64,000 nt of DNA from Mycolicibacterium sp. HK-90 (GTDB lineage: Bacteria; Actinomycetota; Actinomycetes; Mycobacteriales; Mycobacteriaceae), in assembly GCF_030486405.1 (NCBI RefSeq), contig NZ_CP129613.1:3596001-3660000 (forward strand). The letters are read 5' to 3'. The position numbers were made by a program, and so were the translations under genes. Of this stretch, positions 20,049-30,329 are shown piece by piece (positions within the stretch are counted from its first letter, which is position 1; each line of letters starts with the position of its first letter). The notes under the pieces were generated by a model, which worked only from the letters and a program-made list of their open reading frames with translations, did no database searches and was not told where the DNA came from.

Positions 20049-20786
20049 TCAGTCCTTGTCCACGTCGAAGGCCAGCGGCTGATCACTGCCGGTTGCGCCA
20101 CCATTGAGTTTCGCGAAACGCGGTTCGTCACCGAGTGATTCGCTCAGGTCGTCGATCACGTCGACATCGGGCAGCAGCGGCGCGATGTCGGGCAGATCGG
20201 CCAGCGAGGTCAAACCCAGCCGTTCCAGGAACAACTCGGTGGTGGCGAAGGTCGCCGCGCCGGTGTCGGAATCGGTGCCCGCTTCGGTGATCAGACCGCG
20301 CGCCACCAGGGTCCGCATCACCGCGTCCACGTTCACGCCGCGCACCGCGCTCACCCGGGCGCGGGTCACCGGCTGCCGGTAGGCCACCACCGCCAGGGTC
20401 TCCAGGGCAGCGCGGGTCAGCTTGGACCTGGCCCCGTCGAGCAGCAGCCGTTCGACGTACGGGGCATACCGGGCCCGGGTGTACATCCGCCAACCGCCCG
20501 CGGCCTCGCGCAGGTCGATGCCGCTGTCCCGGGCGGCGAACTCCTCGGCCATCAGGCGCAACTTCGCCATCACCCGGTAGGCGGGCTGCTCGGTCGCCGA
20601 GGCCAGCGCATCCACCGTCACCGGCGTGTCCACCACCAGCAGCAACGCTTCCAGTACCGCGCCGAGCTCGCCGTCTTCGAGGTCGGGAACCGTCGCCACA
20701 TCGATGCCCAGCTCATCTCCGACCGGGATGGCATCTCCCGGGGCATCATCGGACCGCTCTCCGGAATCGGAGATCTCGTCAGTCAT
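20049..20786 (-). CDS. scpB: Segregation and condensation protein ScpB
   Basis: A 245-residue protein with the two winged-helix domains of ScpB (AVLEALLLVVDTPVTVDALA; then 'LTRAALETLAVVAYRQPVTRA' and 'VRGVNVDAVMRTLVARGLI'). It binds ScpA and SMC in the bacterial condensin. The N-terminus is an acidic extension of some 40 residues and the C-terminus an acidic tail. ATG 20786 was taken as start because the conserved domain begins shortly after; the in-frame upstream part lies inside scpA in another frame. It follows scpA after 8 nt. Confidence 0.95.
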   Translation of the reverse strand: MTDEISDSGERSDDAPGDAIPVGDELGIDVATVPDLEDGELGAVLEALLLVVDTPVTVDALASATEQPAYRVMAKLRLMAEEFAARDSGIDLREAAGGWRMYTRARYAPYVERLLLDGARSKLTRAALETLAVVAYRQPVTRARVSAVRGVNVDAVMRTLVARGLITEAGTDSDTGAATFATTELFLERLGLTSLADLPDIAPLLPDVDVIDDLSESLGDEPRFAKLNGGATGSDQPLAFDVDKD

Positions 20787-20794
20787 TGTTCTCG

Positions 20795-21673
20795 CTATTC
20801 TTCCGCATCCGCGGTTGCCAGATGTTCGCTGGTCGGCCGGTCTCCGGTCCACGAAACCTGGAGCACTCCAAGCGGTTCTGGTTGCTCGAATGTTACCGCC
20901 CTGGCCCGGAACAGTTCGAGCAGCGCCAGGAAGCGGCCGACGATCTGGAGTCCGTCCGTGCACTCGGCCACCAGTTCGGCGAAAGTCGCCCACTGGCCCA
21001 CGCCGCGCTGTTCGAGCAGGGCGATGATCCGGTGAGCCTGTTCGGGCACCGACACCTTGGGTGCGTGAATGTGGTCGATGCCCACCGTCGGGACCGGACG
21101 CGGGGTGAAGGCGGCGGCCGCGATCTCGGCGAATTTGCCGGCATCGACGCCGAGCATCACCTCGGGCAGCAGGTCCGAGTACCGGTCCTCCAGCGACACC
21201 GCGCGGGGGTAGCTGCGCAGCGCGGCGGCCTCCAGTTCGGCGAACATCAGCGCGACGTGTTTGAACGCCCGGTATTGCAGCAGCCGCGCGAACAGCAGGT
21301 CGCGGACCTCGAGCAGGGCCAGATCTTCCTCGTCGTGCACTTCGCCCGAGGGCAACAGCCGGGCGGCCTTCAGGTCGAGCAGGGTGGCCGCGATGACCAG
21401 GAACGTCGTCGTCTCGTCGAGTTCCAGCCGGGCGCCGATCTCCTTGGTGTAGGCGATGAAATCATCGGTGACCTGGTGCAAGGCCACCTCGGTGACATCG
21501 AGACGGTGCGCGAAGATCAGCTGCAGGAGCAGGTCGAACGGCCCCTCGAAGTTGGTGAGCCGAACTTGGAAGCGGTTCTGCTGGTCGCCGGTGGTCGGCT
21601 CGTCCCCGACCGCGGCAGCTGGTTCTGCCGGATCGCCGGTCGGAGTGGCCGGGGTGTTCAGGACATCGTTCAC
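20795..21673 (-). CDS. scpA: Segregation and condensation protein ScpA
   Basis: A 292-residue kleisin subunit of the SMC condensin. The N-terminal motif 'FQVRLTNFEGPFDLLLQLI' and 'IDVTEVALHQVTDDF'-like helix are typical, as is 'FLVIAATLLDLKAARLLP' and the C-terminal winged helix 'RIIALLEQRGVGQWATFAEL'. The first 30 residues are a Pro/Ala-rich extension. GTG 21673 overlaps the parA stop (GTGA), indicating translational coupling. Confidence 0.95.
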   Translation of the reverse strand: MNDVLNTPATPTGDPAEPAAAVGDEPTTGDQQNRFQVRLTNFEGPFDLLLQLIFAHRLDVTEVALHQVTDDFIAYTKEIGARLELDETTTFLVIAATLLDLKAARLLPSGEVHDEEDLALLEVRDLLFARLLQYRAFKHVALMFAELEAAALRSYPRAVSLEDRYSDLLPEVMLGVDAGKFAEIAAAAFTPRPVPTVGIDHIHAPKVSVPEQAHRIIALLEQRGVGQWATFAELVAECTDGLQIVGRFLALLELFRARAVTFEQPEPLGVLQVSWTGDRPTSEHLATADAEE

Positions 21674-22605
21674 GCGCCGAACCGGTCGATGACTTCGCGG
21701 GCCAGCGAGCGGTAGGCGACGGCGCCGCCCGACTTGGGCGCCCAGGTGGTGATCGGCTCGCCGGCCACGCTGGTCTCCGGGAACCGCACGGTCCGGGTGA
21801 TGACGGTGTCGAACACCAGATCGCCGAACCGCTCCACCACGCGGGCCATGACCTCGCGCGCATTCACGGTGCGCGGGTCGTAGCGGGTCACCAGGATGCC
21901 GCTGATCGACAGCTTCGGGTTGAGCCGGTCGTGCACCTTGTCCACGGTGTCGGTGAGCAGCGCCAGTCCGCGCAGGGAGAAGTACTCACATTCGGTCGGG
22001 ATGATCACGCCGTCGGCGCAGGCCAGCCCGTTGACCGTGAGCAGACCGAGCGAGGGTTGGCAGTCGATCAGCACGTAGTCGTAGCGGTCGAGAATCGGAT
22101 ACAGGGCCCGGGCGAGGGACTGCTCCCGGCCGACCTCGTTGACCAACTGGATCTCGGCGGCCGACAGGTCGATGTTGCTGGGCACCAGGTCCATGCCGCT
22201 GACCCGGGTCTTGATCACGACGTCGTCGATCGACACCCGTGGTTCGACCAGCAGGTTGTGGACGGTGTGCTCGAGTTCGTAGTGCGGCACGCCCAGCCCC
22301 GCGGACAACGCGCCCTGTGGATCCAGGTCCACCAGCAGCACCCGTCGGCCGTATTCGGCCAGGCTGGCGCCCAGGTTGATGGTCGAGGTGGTCTTGCCGA
22401 CGCCACCCTTCTGGTTGCACATCGCGATGACCTTGGCCGGACCGTGCGTCGACCGGGGTTCTGGTTCGGGGATGTCGCGCGGTGGCCGGCCCGTCAGGCC
22501 GAGTTCGGGCCCGTTGTGTTCGAACAGACCGTCGTGTCCGCCGTCGTCGTTCACGTCGGCTCCTCGCGCAAGCGCTCCACGCCCGTACCGCCCCTGGTCA
22601 GGCAT
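21670..22605 (-). CDS. ParA family ATPase (Rv1708-type)
   Basis: A 311-residue P-loop ATPase with the deviant Walker A motif 'CNQKGGVGKTTSTINLGASL' (about residues 63-82), Walker B region 'YDYVLIDCQPSLGLLTVNGL' and 'LVTRYDPRTVNAREV'. The roughly 55-residue N-terminus is acidic and probably disordered. It is the ParA-like protein encoded with scpAB and not the oriC-linked ParA; a role in chromosome partition or condensin placement is inferred. ATG 22605 matches the length of the M. tuberculosis protein; a GTG about 17 codons later is possible. Confidence 0.9.
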   Translation of the reverse strand: MPDQGRYGRGALARGADVNDDGGHDGLFEHNGPELGLTGRPPRDIPEPEPRSTHGPAKVIAMCNQKGGVGKTTSTINLGASLAEYGRRVLLVDLDPQGALSAGLGVPHYELEHTVHNLLVEPRVSIDDVVIKTRVSGMDLVPSNIDLSAAEIQLVNEVGREQSLARALYPILDRYDYVLIDCQPSLGLLTVNGLACADGVIIPTECEYFSLRGLALLTDTVDKVHDRLNPKLSISGILVTRYDPRTVNAREVMARVVERFGDLVFDTVITRTVRFPETSVAGEPITTWAPKSGGAVAYRSLAREVIDRFGA

Positions 22606-22688
22606 CCCGCAGTCTCGGCGCACATATCCCGGCAAGTTTAACGTCGGCATACTGCCAGGACGGGCAGACCCGCGGGCAATCCGCCGCA

Positions 22689-22694
22689 TATGGT
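22689..22694 (+). promoter_or_regulatory. -10 element for a leaderless methyltransferase mRNA
   Basis: TATGGT fits TANNNT and ends 7 nt before ATG 22702. This supports the ATG at 22702 over the in-frame ATG at 22690, which would overlap the promoter. Confidence 0.5.
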
Positions 22695-22701
22695 GTGCCA
22701 C

Positions 22702-23454
22702 ATGAGTCTGAAACAGCGGCTGCCGCTGTTGCGGTGGTCATTCATCCGGATGGGGCTCGGCGCCCGACACTTCGCCCGCACCGGACAGTGGGGCGACGGG
22801 CGGGAGGCCGCGGCCGCCGATTACGTCGTGGACAACGCCCGCGCGGGCGATCTGGACGACGTGATCGCCACCATCGACAAGTTCGCCTACGAGAAGTCGT
22901 TTCTGATCAACGTCGGTGACGAGAAGGGTGCGCTGCTCGACGCCGCGGTCATCCGGGCAAACCCACGGCTGGCCCTGGAGCTGGGCACGTACTGCGGCTA
23001 CGGGGCGATGCGCATCGCGCGGGCGGCGCCGGTGGCCCGGGTGTTCTCCGTCGAGTACTCCCCCACCAATGCCGAGATCGCGCGCCGAATCTGGACTCAC
23101 GCCGGGGTGGCCGACCGGATCACCTGCGTGGTCGGGACCATCGGCGACGGTGGCCAGACGCTGGACACGCTCGCCACCAGTGGGTTCGACGAGGGCGCGC
23201 TGGATTTTGTCTTCCTCGACCACGACAAGAACGCCTACCTGACCGATCTGCAGAGCCTGCTGGACCGGCAGTGGTTGCGCCGGGGCGCGATCGTGGTCGC
23301 CGACAACGTGAAGCTGCCCGGGGCGCCGAAGTACCTCGCCTACATGAACGAGCACCAGGGCAAGCTCTGGGATACCAAACATCACAAGACGCATGCCGAG
23401 TACCAGACCCTGCTGCCCGATCTGGTGCTGGAATCGGAGTACCTGGGCGACTGA
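22702..23454 (+). CDS. Class I SAM-dependent O-methyltransferase (Rv1703c-type)
   Basis: A 250-residue methyltransferase resembling catechol O-methyltransferase. 'ALELGTYCGYGAMRIARAAP' is the SAM-binding motif I, 'VFSVEYSPTNAEIARRI' motif II, and 'LDFVFLDHDKNAYLTDL' carries the metal-binding Asp residues, with 'GAIVVADNVKLPGAP' after it. These are the Mg-dependent COMT landmarks. The acceptor is unknown. ATG 22702 is supported by a -10 hexamer 7 nt upstream. It is divergent from parA and convergent with xerD. Confidence 0.88.
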   Translation: MSLKQRLPLLRWSFIRMGLGARHFARTGQWGDGREAAAADYVVDNARAGDLDDVIATIDKFAYEKSFLINVGDEKGALLDAAVIRANPRLALELGTYCGYGAMRIARAAPVARVFSVEYSPTNAEIARRIWTHAGVADRITCVVGTIGDGGQTLDTLATSGFDEGALDFVFLDHDKNAYLTDLQSLLDRQWLRRGAIVVADNVKLPGAPKYLAYMNEHQGKLWDTKHHKTHAEYQTLLPDLVLESEYLGD

Positions 23455-23462
23455 CCCGACCG

Positions 23463-24415
23463 CTAACGTGCCCGGGGGTGCGCGCCCGCCCAGACCTCGC
23501 GCAGTGTGTGCACCGTGACCATGGTGTAGATCTGCGTGGTGGTCACCGAGGCGTGGCCCAGGAGTTCCTGTACGACGCGCACGTCGGCGCCGCCGTCGAG
23601 CAGGTGGGTCGCGAACGAGTGCCGCAACGTGTGCGGGGAGACCGTCGCGGTGATGCCTGCCCGGGCGGCCGCGTCCTGCAACACCTGCCACGCGCTCTGC
23701 CGGGACAACCGGCCACCGCGGGCGTTGAGGAAGATCCCCGGGGTGCCCCGGCCGCGGCGGGCCAGGTCCGGCCGCCCCCGGACCAGGTAGGCGTCGAGTG
23801 CGCTGACGGCAGGACGCCCGATGGGCACCAACCGCTGTTTGCCGCCCTTACCGTGCAACAGCACCGAACGCGCCTGGGTGTCGATGTCGTCGAGGTCGAG
23901 CCCCACCGCCTCGGAGATGCGGGCGCCGGTGGAGTAGAGCAGTTCCAGCAGGGCCCGATTGCGCAGCGTCAGCGGACCGTCGGCCTCGCTGTCACCGCCG
24001 GCCGCCTCGAGCAGCGCGAGCACTTCGTCGAGGGTGAGGCTCTTGGGCAGCCGTCGGCTCGGCGTGGGGGGTTTGACCCCGCGGGCGACGTCGAGTGCGG
24101 TCATGCCCTCTGCGGTGGCGAACCGATGCAGCCCGCGGACGGCGACGACCGCCCTGGCGGCCGAAACCGCCGACAGCGCAGCCACTCCGGAATCCGGATC
24201 ACCCTTGCGCAGCGCGATCAGGAAATCGCTGACGTCCGACTCGGCCACCTTCGCCAGGTCGTCGATGCCGCGCTGCGTGAGGTGTTCGGCATACCGGCGC
24301 AGATCGCGCCGGTATGAGCTCAAGGTGTTGGCCGCCACGCCCCGCTCGATCGTCAGGTGATCGAGGTAGCCCTGGAGTTGGTCGTCGAGAGCCGATCGGA
24401 GGGGGGCGGGAACCG

Positions 24416-24419
<4 letters not shown>
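23463..24419 (-). CDS. xerD: Site-specific tyrosine recombinase XerD
   Basis: A 318-residue tyrosine recombinase that resolves chromosome dimers at dif together with XerC. The N-terminal SAM-like DNA-binding domain spans about 1-110. The catalytic set is complete: Arg167 (STGARISE), Lys191 (GKGGKQR), His263 and Arg266 (HTLRH), His289 (LLGHAS) and nucleophile Tyr298 (TTTQIYTMV). It has the normal length and no adjacent att sites, so it is the housekeeping enzyme and not a phage integrase. ATG 24419 overlaps the nudix stop (ATGA). Confidence 0.95.
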
Positions 24420-26870
<2,451 letters not shown>

Positions 26871-26924
26871 TCACCTTAACACCGACGCCGACAAGCCGTG
26901 GCTGGCGCGCCGCGCACGCGAGGA

Positions 26925-26952
26925 GCAATAGCCGTCCGGCACCCGCTATTGC
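26925..26952. repeat. Small inverted repeat over the mctB stop codon
   Basis: GCAATAGC (26925-26932) and GCTATTGC (26945-26952) are exact inverted repeats; the second includes the mctB stop codon. It may act as a weak terminator between mctB and pyrG. Confidence 0.4.
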
Positions 26953-27887
26953 GGGACGGTCACCGACGTCGCGCCCTGGCCCGTGCCGTACTTGCCCGGC
27001 TTCGCCCCACCGGCAAGATCTGCCAACGCGAGGACCGCGGTGATCTGACCGGCGCTGGAATCGACGTCGTCCACGGTGCTGACCGCGGCCGCCAAACCCG
27101 CGTCTGACCTGGTCACAGCCACCGGGCCGGTGCCAGACGCCGAGCCGGAGCGGCCCGCCAGTACGGTCCCGGTGCCGTGCGGCGCCAGCCCGGCGGCAAA
27201 TCGCGCGGCGGTCACGCCGCGGTTCCCGCCGTCCTCGCCGAGCGCGCCGCCGGTCACGATCAGCGCGGTGTTGGCCGCCCCGATGTGCTCATCGTCATAG
27301 GTCAGGAACCCGGTGTCACGCAGAGCCGCCAGCACCGTCGCGCGCTGGGTGTCGTCCACCGGCGCCGCGGCCGGGTTGCGGTCGATCAGCAGGGTGATGC
27401 CCAACAGATCGCCGGCCTGGGATCCCTGGTCGACGGCCACGGTGCTGAGCTGCTTGCCGGCCGGCACGATCGGCGAGTTGACCACCGACAGCAACTTGTC
27501 CGCCGAATTGGCTTCGACGAACTCACTGGTGAGCGAGATCGTCCCGGTCACCCGCCCGCCTGCCTGGCCGATGAAGCGTGACACGGCCTCGACGTCACCA
27601 TCGGCGGCGTCGGGGGTGCGGAACAGCACCACCGACTTGTCCTTCAAGGTGTCGCGGACCATCCGAGGCGCCATCTGCGCATCGAATTCACTTGCGGCGT
27701 TGAGCTTTTCGTTCAGCGCATTCTTGCCGTCGGTCAGGTTGTCGATCTGGTCCTGCAGTTCCACCTTGTCGTCACGAAGGCCTGACAGCACGGTGTTGGA
27801 CAGCAGGCCCGAACCCAGTGCCACCCCGATGGCCAGCGCCAGGAACACCGACGCCAGCGAAATCGCGTGTGCGCGAAGCGTGATCAC
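26946..27887 (-). CDS. mctB: MctB/SteB-type protein (Rv1698; DUF3186 copper transporter family)
   Basis: A 313-residue protein with one N-terminal membrane segment (SLASVFLALAIGVALGSGLL) followed by a coiled coil (ELQDQIDNLTDGKNALNEKL) and an extracytoplasmic alpha/beta domain. M. tuberculosis Rv1698 was described as a mycobacterial copper transport/porin protein (MctB). In corynebacteria the homologue SteB forms a complex with SteA that controls septal cell-wall hydrolysis, and steA is the next gene upstream here, so that role must also be considered. GTG 27887 starts directly before the membrane segment, 14 nt after steA. Confidence 0.9.
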   Translation of the reverse strand: MITLRAHAISLASVFLALAIGVALGSGLLSNTVLSGLRDDKVELQDQIDNLTDGKNALNEKLNAASEFDAQMAPRMVRDTLKDKSVVLFRTPDAADGDVEAVSRFIGQAGGRVTGTISLTSEFVEANSADKLLSVVNSPIVPAGKQLSTVAVDQGSQAGDLLGITLLIDRNPAAAPVDDTQRATVLAALRDTGFLTYDDEHIGAANTALIVTGGALGEDGGNRGVTAARFAAGLAPHGTGTVLAGRSGSASGTGPVAVTRSDAGLAAAVSTVDDVDSSAGQITAVLALADLAGGAKPGKYGTGQGATSVTVPQ

Positions 27888-27901
27888 AACTCACCTGCCA
27901 T

Positions 27902-29086
27902 TCAGCTGACCAGACCCTGCACCCACAGCGTGAAGCGGTTCCAATAGTCGACGACCCAGTCGATCACCGCGCCGTCGGCGCGCGACACCCACAGCGCGAC
28001 GACCACGGCCACCAGCATGGCCAGCACCAACAGTGCGATCGCCCCACCGGACACCCGGCTGCGGTACAGAGTCGCCACGGCCTTGGCGTCGACGAGCTTC
28101 TCCCCCACCTTCAACCGGGTCAGGAACGTCGACGGGTTGCTGCGCTGGCGCGAGCGGTCGAAGAACTCCTCGATCGAGGCGGTGTGGCCGGCCGTGACGA
28201 TCAGTGACGCGCCGTGGTGATCGCACAGCAGCAGCGCCAGATCCGCTGCCGACCCGGCAGCCGGGAAGGTCATCGCCCCGACTCCGAGGTCCTGGATGCG
28301 CTCGAGGCCGGCGGCGTGCCCGTCGGCGTCGGCCGGTAGCACGACCTGGGCGCCGCAGCGCAGCACCTCGACGCTCATCTTGTCCGGGTCGCCGACGATC
28401 AGCGCGGGCCGGTATCCGGCCTTGCGCAGCACGTCCGCACCGGCGCCGACGCCGACCAGCACGGGCTGGTACTCCTTGATGAACGGTTTGAGGGCCCGCA
28501 GATCCTCGGCGGCGTCGGGTTCCTCGGCCACGATCACGACGTGCCTGCGGTGCAGGTCCACGTCGATGTTCGGGATTCCGATGCCGTCGATGAGCAGCGG
28601 GCTCTCGCTCCGGATGAATTCGATGGTGTTCCCCGCGAAGGCCTCGAGGTGTGCCACCAGACCGCTCTTGGCGTCGTGCATCAACTCGTGGATCTCTTGG
28701 TCGTTGCGCTCGGTCCCGAACGCGATGCGCCGGTCTCCCGAGTAGACGCCGCCGTTGTTCAGGCGGACCCGGGCACCGTCCTTGATCTTCTTGAAGACGT
28801 CCGGCCCGGCCTCGTCGATCAGCACCACACCGTTGGCGACGAGCACCTCCGGCCCCAGGTTCGGGTAGCGGCCCGAGATGGACGGGGAGGCGTTGACGAC
28901 ACCGGCAATCTGGGCCTCGACCAGCGCGTCCGCGGTGATCCGGTCCAGATCCTGGGCGTCGAGGACGACGATGTCACCGGGGCCGACGCGACGCAGCAGC
29001 CGGTCGATATCGCGGTCCACTCGTGCAGTGCCGGTCACTCCCGGACGCGAAGAGGCATTGCGGGTGAGCAGCGTCGACATCTTCAT
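27902..29086 (-). CDS. steA: SteA, putative cytokinetic ring protein (Rv1697)
   Basis: A 394-residue protein. The soluble part (about 1-350) contains 'LRRVGPGDIVVLDAQDLDRI' and 'LVGVGAGADVLRKAGYRPALIVGDPDKMS', a thiamine-pyrophosphokinase-like nucleotide fold. One membrane helix near the C-terminus (ALLVLAMLVAVVVALWV) anchors it with the bulk in the cytoplasm. SteA of corynebacteria sits in the division ring and, with SteB, regulates cell separation. ATG 29086 is used; ATG 29080 is possible. A hairpin lies just upstream. Confidence 0.9.
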   Translation of the reverse strand: MKMSTLLTRNASSRPGVTGTARVDRDIDRLLRRVGPGDIVVLDAQDLDRITADALVEAQIAGVVNASPSISGRYPNLGPEVLVANGVVLIDEAGPDVFKKIKDGARVRLNNGGVYSGDRRIAFGTERNDQEIHELMHDAKSGLVAHLEAFAGNTIEFIRSESPLLIDGIGIPNIDVDLHRRHVVIVAEEPDAAEDLRALKPFIKEYQPVLVGVGAGADVLRKAGYRPALIVGDPDKMSVEVLRCGAQVVLPADADGHAAGLERIQDLGVGAMTFPAAGSAADLALLLCDHHGASLIVTAGHTASIEEFFDRSRQRSNPSTFLTRLKVGEKLVDAKAVATLYRSRVSGGAIALLVLAMLVAVVVALWVSRADGAVIDWVVDYWNRFTLWVQGLVS

Positions 29087-29095
29087 GCGCCGATT

Positions 29096-29116
29096 CTGTC
29101 GGGATTCGCCCGACAG
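29096..29116. repeat. Short hairpin upstream of steA
   Basis: CTGTCGGG and CCCGACAG are exact 8-bp arms around a 5-nt loop, 10 bp upstream of the steA start. It is either a terminator for the upstream CGNR gene or a regulatory site for steA; no U-run is present. Confidence 0.45.
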
Positions 29117-29186
29117 TCGGCGGAGGCGCGCCGTAACACCAGCCTCACAAGTCAGCTTTAGTCACATCAGTAACAGCAGAACGGTC

Positions 29187-29708
29187 TCAATCCCGCGTCG
29201 CCGCGTAGTGCCGTGCGGCCTTGGCGCGGTTGCCACAGGTCGCCATCGAATGCCAGCGCCGAGCCCCGTTCTTCGAGGTGTCGTGGAACCACAGAATGCA
29301 GTGCGGATGGGCACATTGCTTGATCCGGTCGGGCGCCTCGGCCAGCAACCTCAACAGATCCGCCGCCGCCAACCAGCCGGCGAGCCATTGCGGCTGCGCC
29401 ACCTCGACGGCCTCGGTAGGCCCGGTCGCCGTGAGCAGGCGCCGGATCCTGCCGTGTTCCAGCACTTCGTTCACCCCGTCGACGGACCCGGCCTGCAGGG
29501 CTTGGAGGATGGCTTCACGGGTCTCGATCAGCGCCTTCCGCGACTCCTCGTCAGCCTCACAGCGATCCTCCAGCCCATTGGCCAGCAACCAGGTACGCAG
29601 CCCTACGACGTCCGCGAGAAGGTCCTGCGGGCCATCTGCCGACATCCACCGGGTGTTCAGCAGATCCAGCGCAAGGGGTTCGCCGACGTGCGGGCGCGGA
29701 TCACGCAT
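29187..29708 (-). CDS. ABATE/CGNR zinc-finger regulator
   Basis: A 173-residue protein with an N-terminal ABATE domain (HVGEPLALDLLNTRWM) and a C-terminal CGNR zinc finger: 'CAHPHCILWFHDTSKNGARR' followed by 'WHSMATCGNRAKAARHY', with Cys-x4-Cys and Cys-Gly-Asn-Arg. Such proteins are probable DNA-binding regulators of stress or drug-response genes. ATG 29708 begins the ABATE domain; the upstream GTG 29747 would extend into the divergent promoter. It is divergent from the VOC gene, and repeated CTAAC/GTTAG half-sites lie between them, so it may regulate that pair. Confidence 0.82.
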   Translation of the reverse strand: MRDPRPHVGEPLALDLLNTRWMSADGPQDLLADVVGLRTWLLANGLEDRCEADEESRKALIETREAILQALQAGSVDGVNEVLEHGRIRRLLTATGPTEAVEVAQPQWLAGWLAAADLLRLLAEAPDRIKQCAHPHCILWFHDTSKNGARRWHSMATCGNRAKAARHYAATRD

Positions 29709-29755
29709 ACCTGAGGGTAACCACGGGCCGGCGACGACAAGAGTCACCCGCCGGA

Positions 29756-29834
29756 CTAACTATCGAAATCCAGTTAGGTGGTTGACGGCTGCGCCCCTAC
29801 CGTTCTAACCTGCTTAAGCAATTACATTGGTTAG
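29756..29834. promoter_or_regulatory. Four CTAAC/GTTAG half-sites in two inverted pairs
   Basis: CTAACT (29756-29761) pairs with AGTTAG (29772-29777), and CTAACC (29805-29810) pairs with GGTTAG (29829-29834). The second pair overlaps the -10 region of the VOC promoter and lies before its ribosome binding site. The layout looks like a double operator for a dimeric regulator, perhaps the CGNR protein. Confidence 0.5.
29782..29811 (+). promoter_or_regulatory. Promoter of the VOC gene
   Basis: TTGACG (29782-29787) as -35 and TAACCT (29806-29811) as -10, separated by 18 bp, fit the sigma-A pattern. An AGGAGG ribosome binding site lies 6-8 nt before ATG 29852. Confidence 0.55.
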
Positions 29835-29851
29835 CCATTCAGGAGGACTGC

Positions 29852-30313
29852 ATGCCCGCGACCACCCCGCCCCAGCTCGCCCCCGGACACGTCGGCATCA
29901 ACGTCACCGACCTCGACCGCTCCGTCGCCTTCTACCGGAACGCGCTCGGATTCGAACCGCTGTCCGTCAACGGTGAAGGCGAGCACCGGTATGCCTTCCT
30001 CGGCACCGGCGGGACGTTGCGACTGACTCTCTGGCAGCAGAGCCGTGGTCGGTTCTCCACCGAAACCCCAGGTCTGCACCATCTTTCGTTCGAGGCGGCC
30101 AGCATCGACGAGGTGCGGACGGTCGAGGCGGCGCTGCGGGCACTGGGCACGGAGTTCGCGCACGACGGCGTCGTCGCACACGGGGAGGGAGCCGCCTCCG
30201 GCGGCATCTTCTTCAGCGACCCCGACGGAACCAGGCTGGAGGTGTACGCACCGAATGGGGCGCAGACCGCTCCCGCACCAAACGGATCCGCCCCCACCTG
30301 CGGATTCTTCTGA
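29852..30313 (+). CDS. VOC family protein (glyoxalase/bleomycin-resistance-like)
   Basis: A 153-residue protein with two beta-alpha-beta-beta-beta modules: 'GHVGINVTDLDRSVAFYRNA' (first metal His) and 'GLHHLSFEAASIDEVR' followed by 'GGIFFSDPDGTRLEVYAP' with the Glu ligand. The vicinal-oxygen-chelate fold covers glyoxalases, dioxygenases and drug-sequestering proteins; the substrate is unknown. It has an excellent ribosome binding site, AGGAGG, 6 nt before the ATG. It is followed after 16 nt by a PNPOx-like gene, probably one operon. Confidence 0.87.
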   Translation: MPATTPPQLAPGHVGINVTDLDRSVAFYRNALGFEPLSVNGEGEHRYAFLGTGGTLRLTLWQQSRGRFSTETPGLHHLSFEAASIDEVRTVEAALRALGTEFAHDGVVAHGEGAASGGIFFSDPDGTRLEVYAPNGAQTAPAPNGSAPTCGFF

Positions 30314-30329
30314 GCCGATCAGGGTGAAC

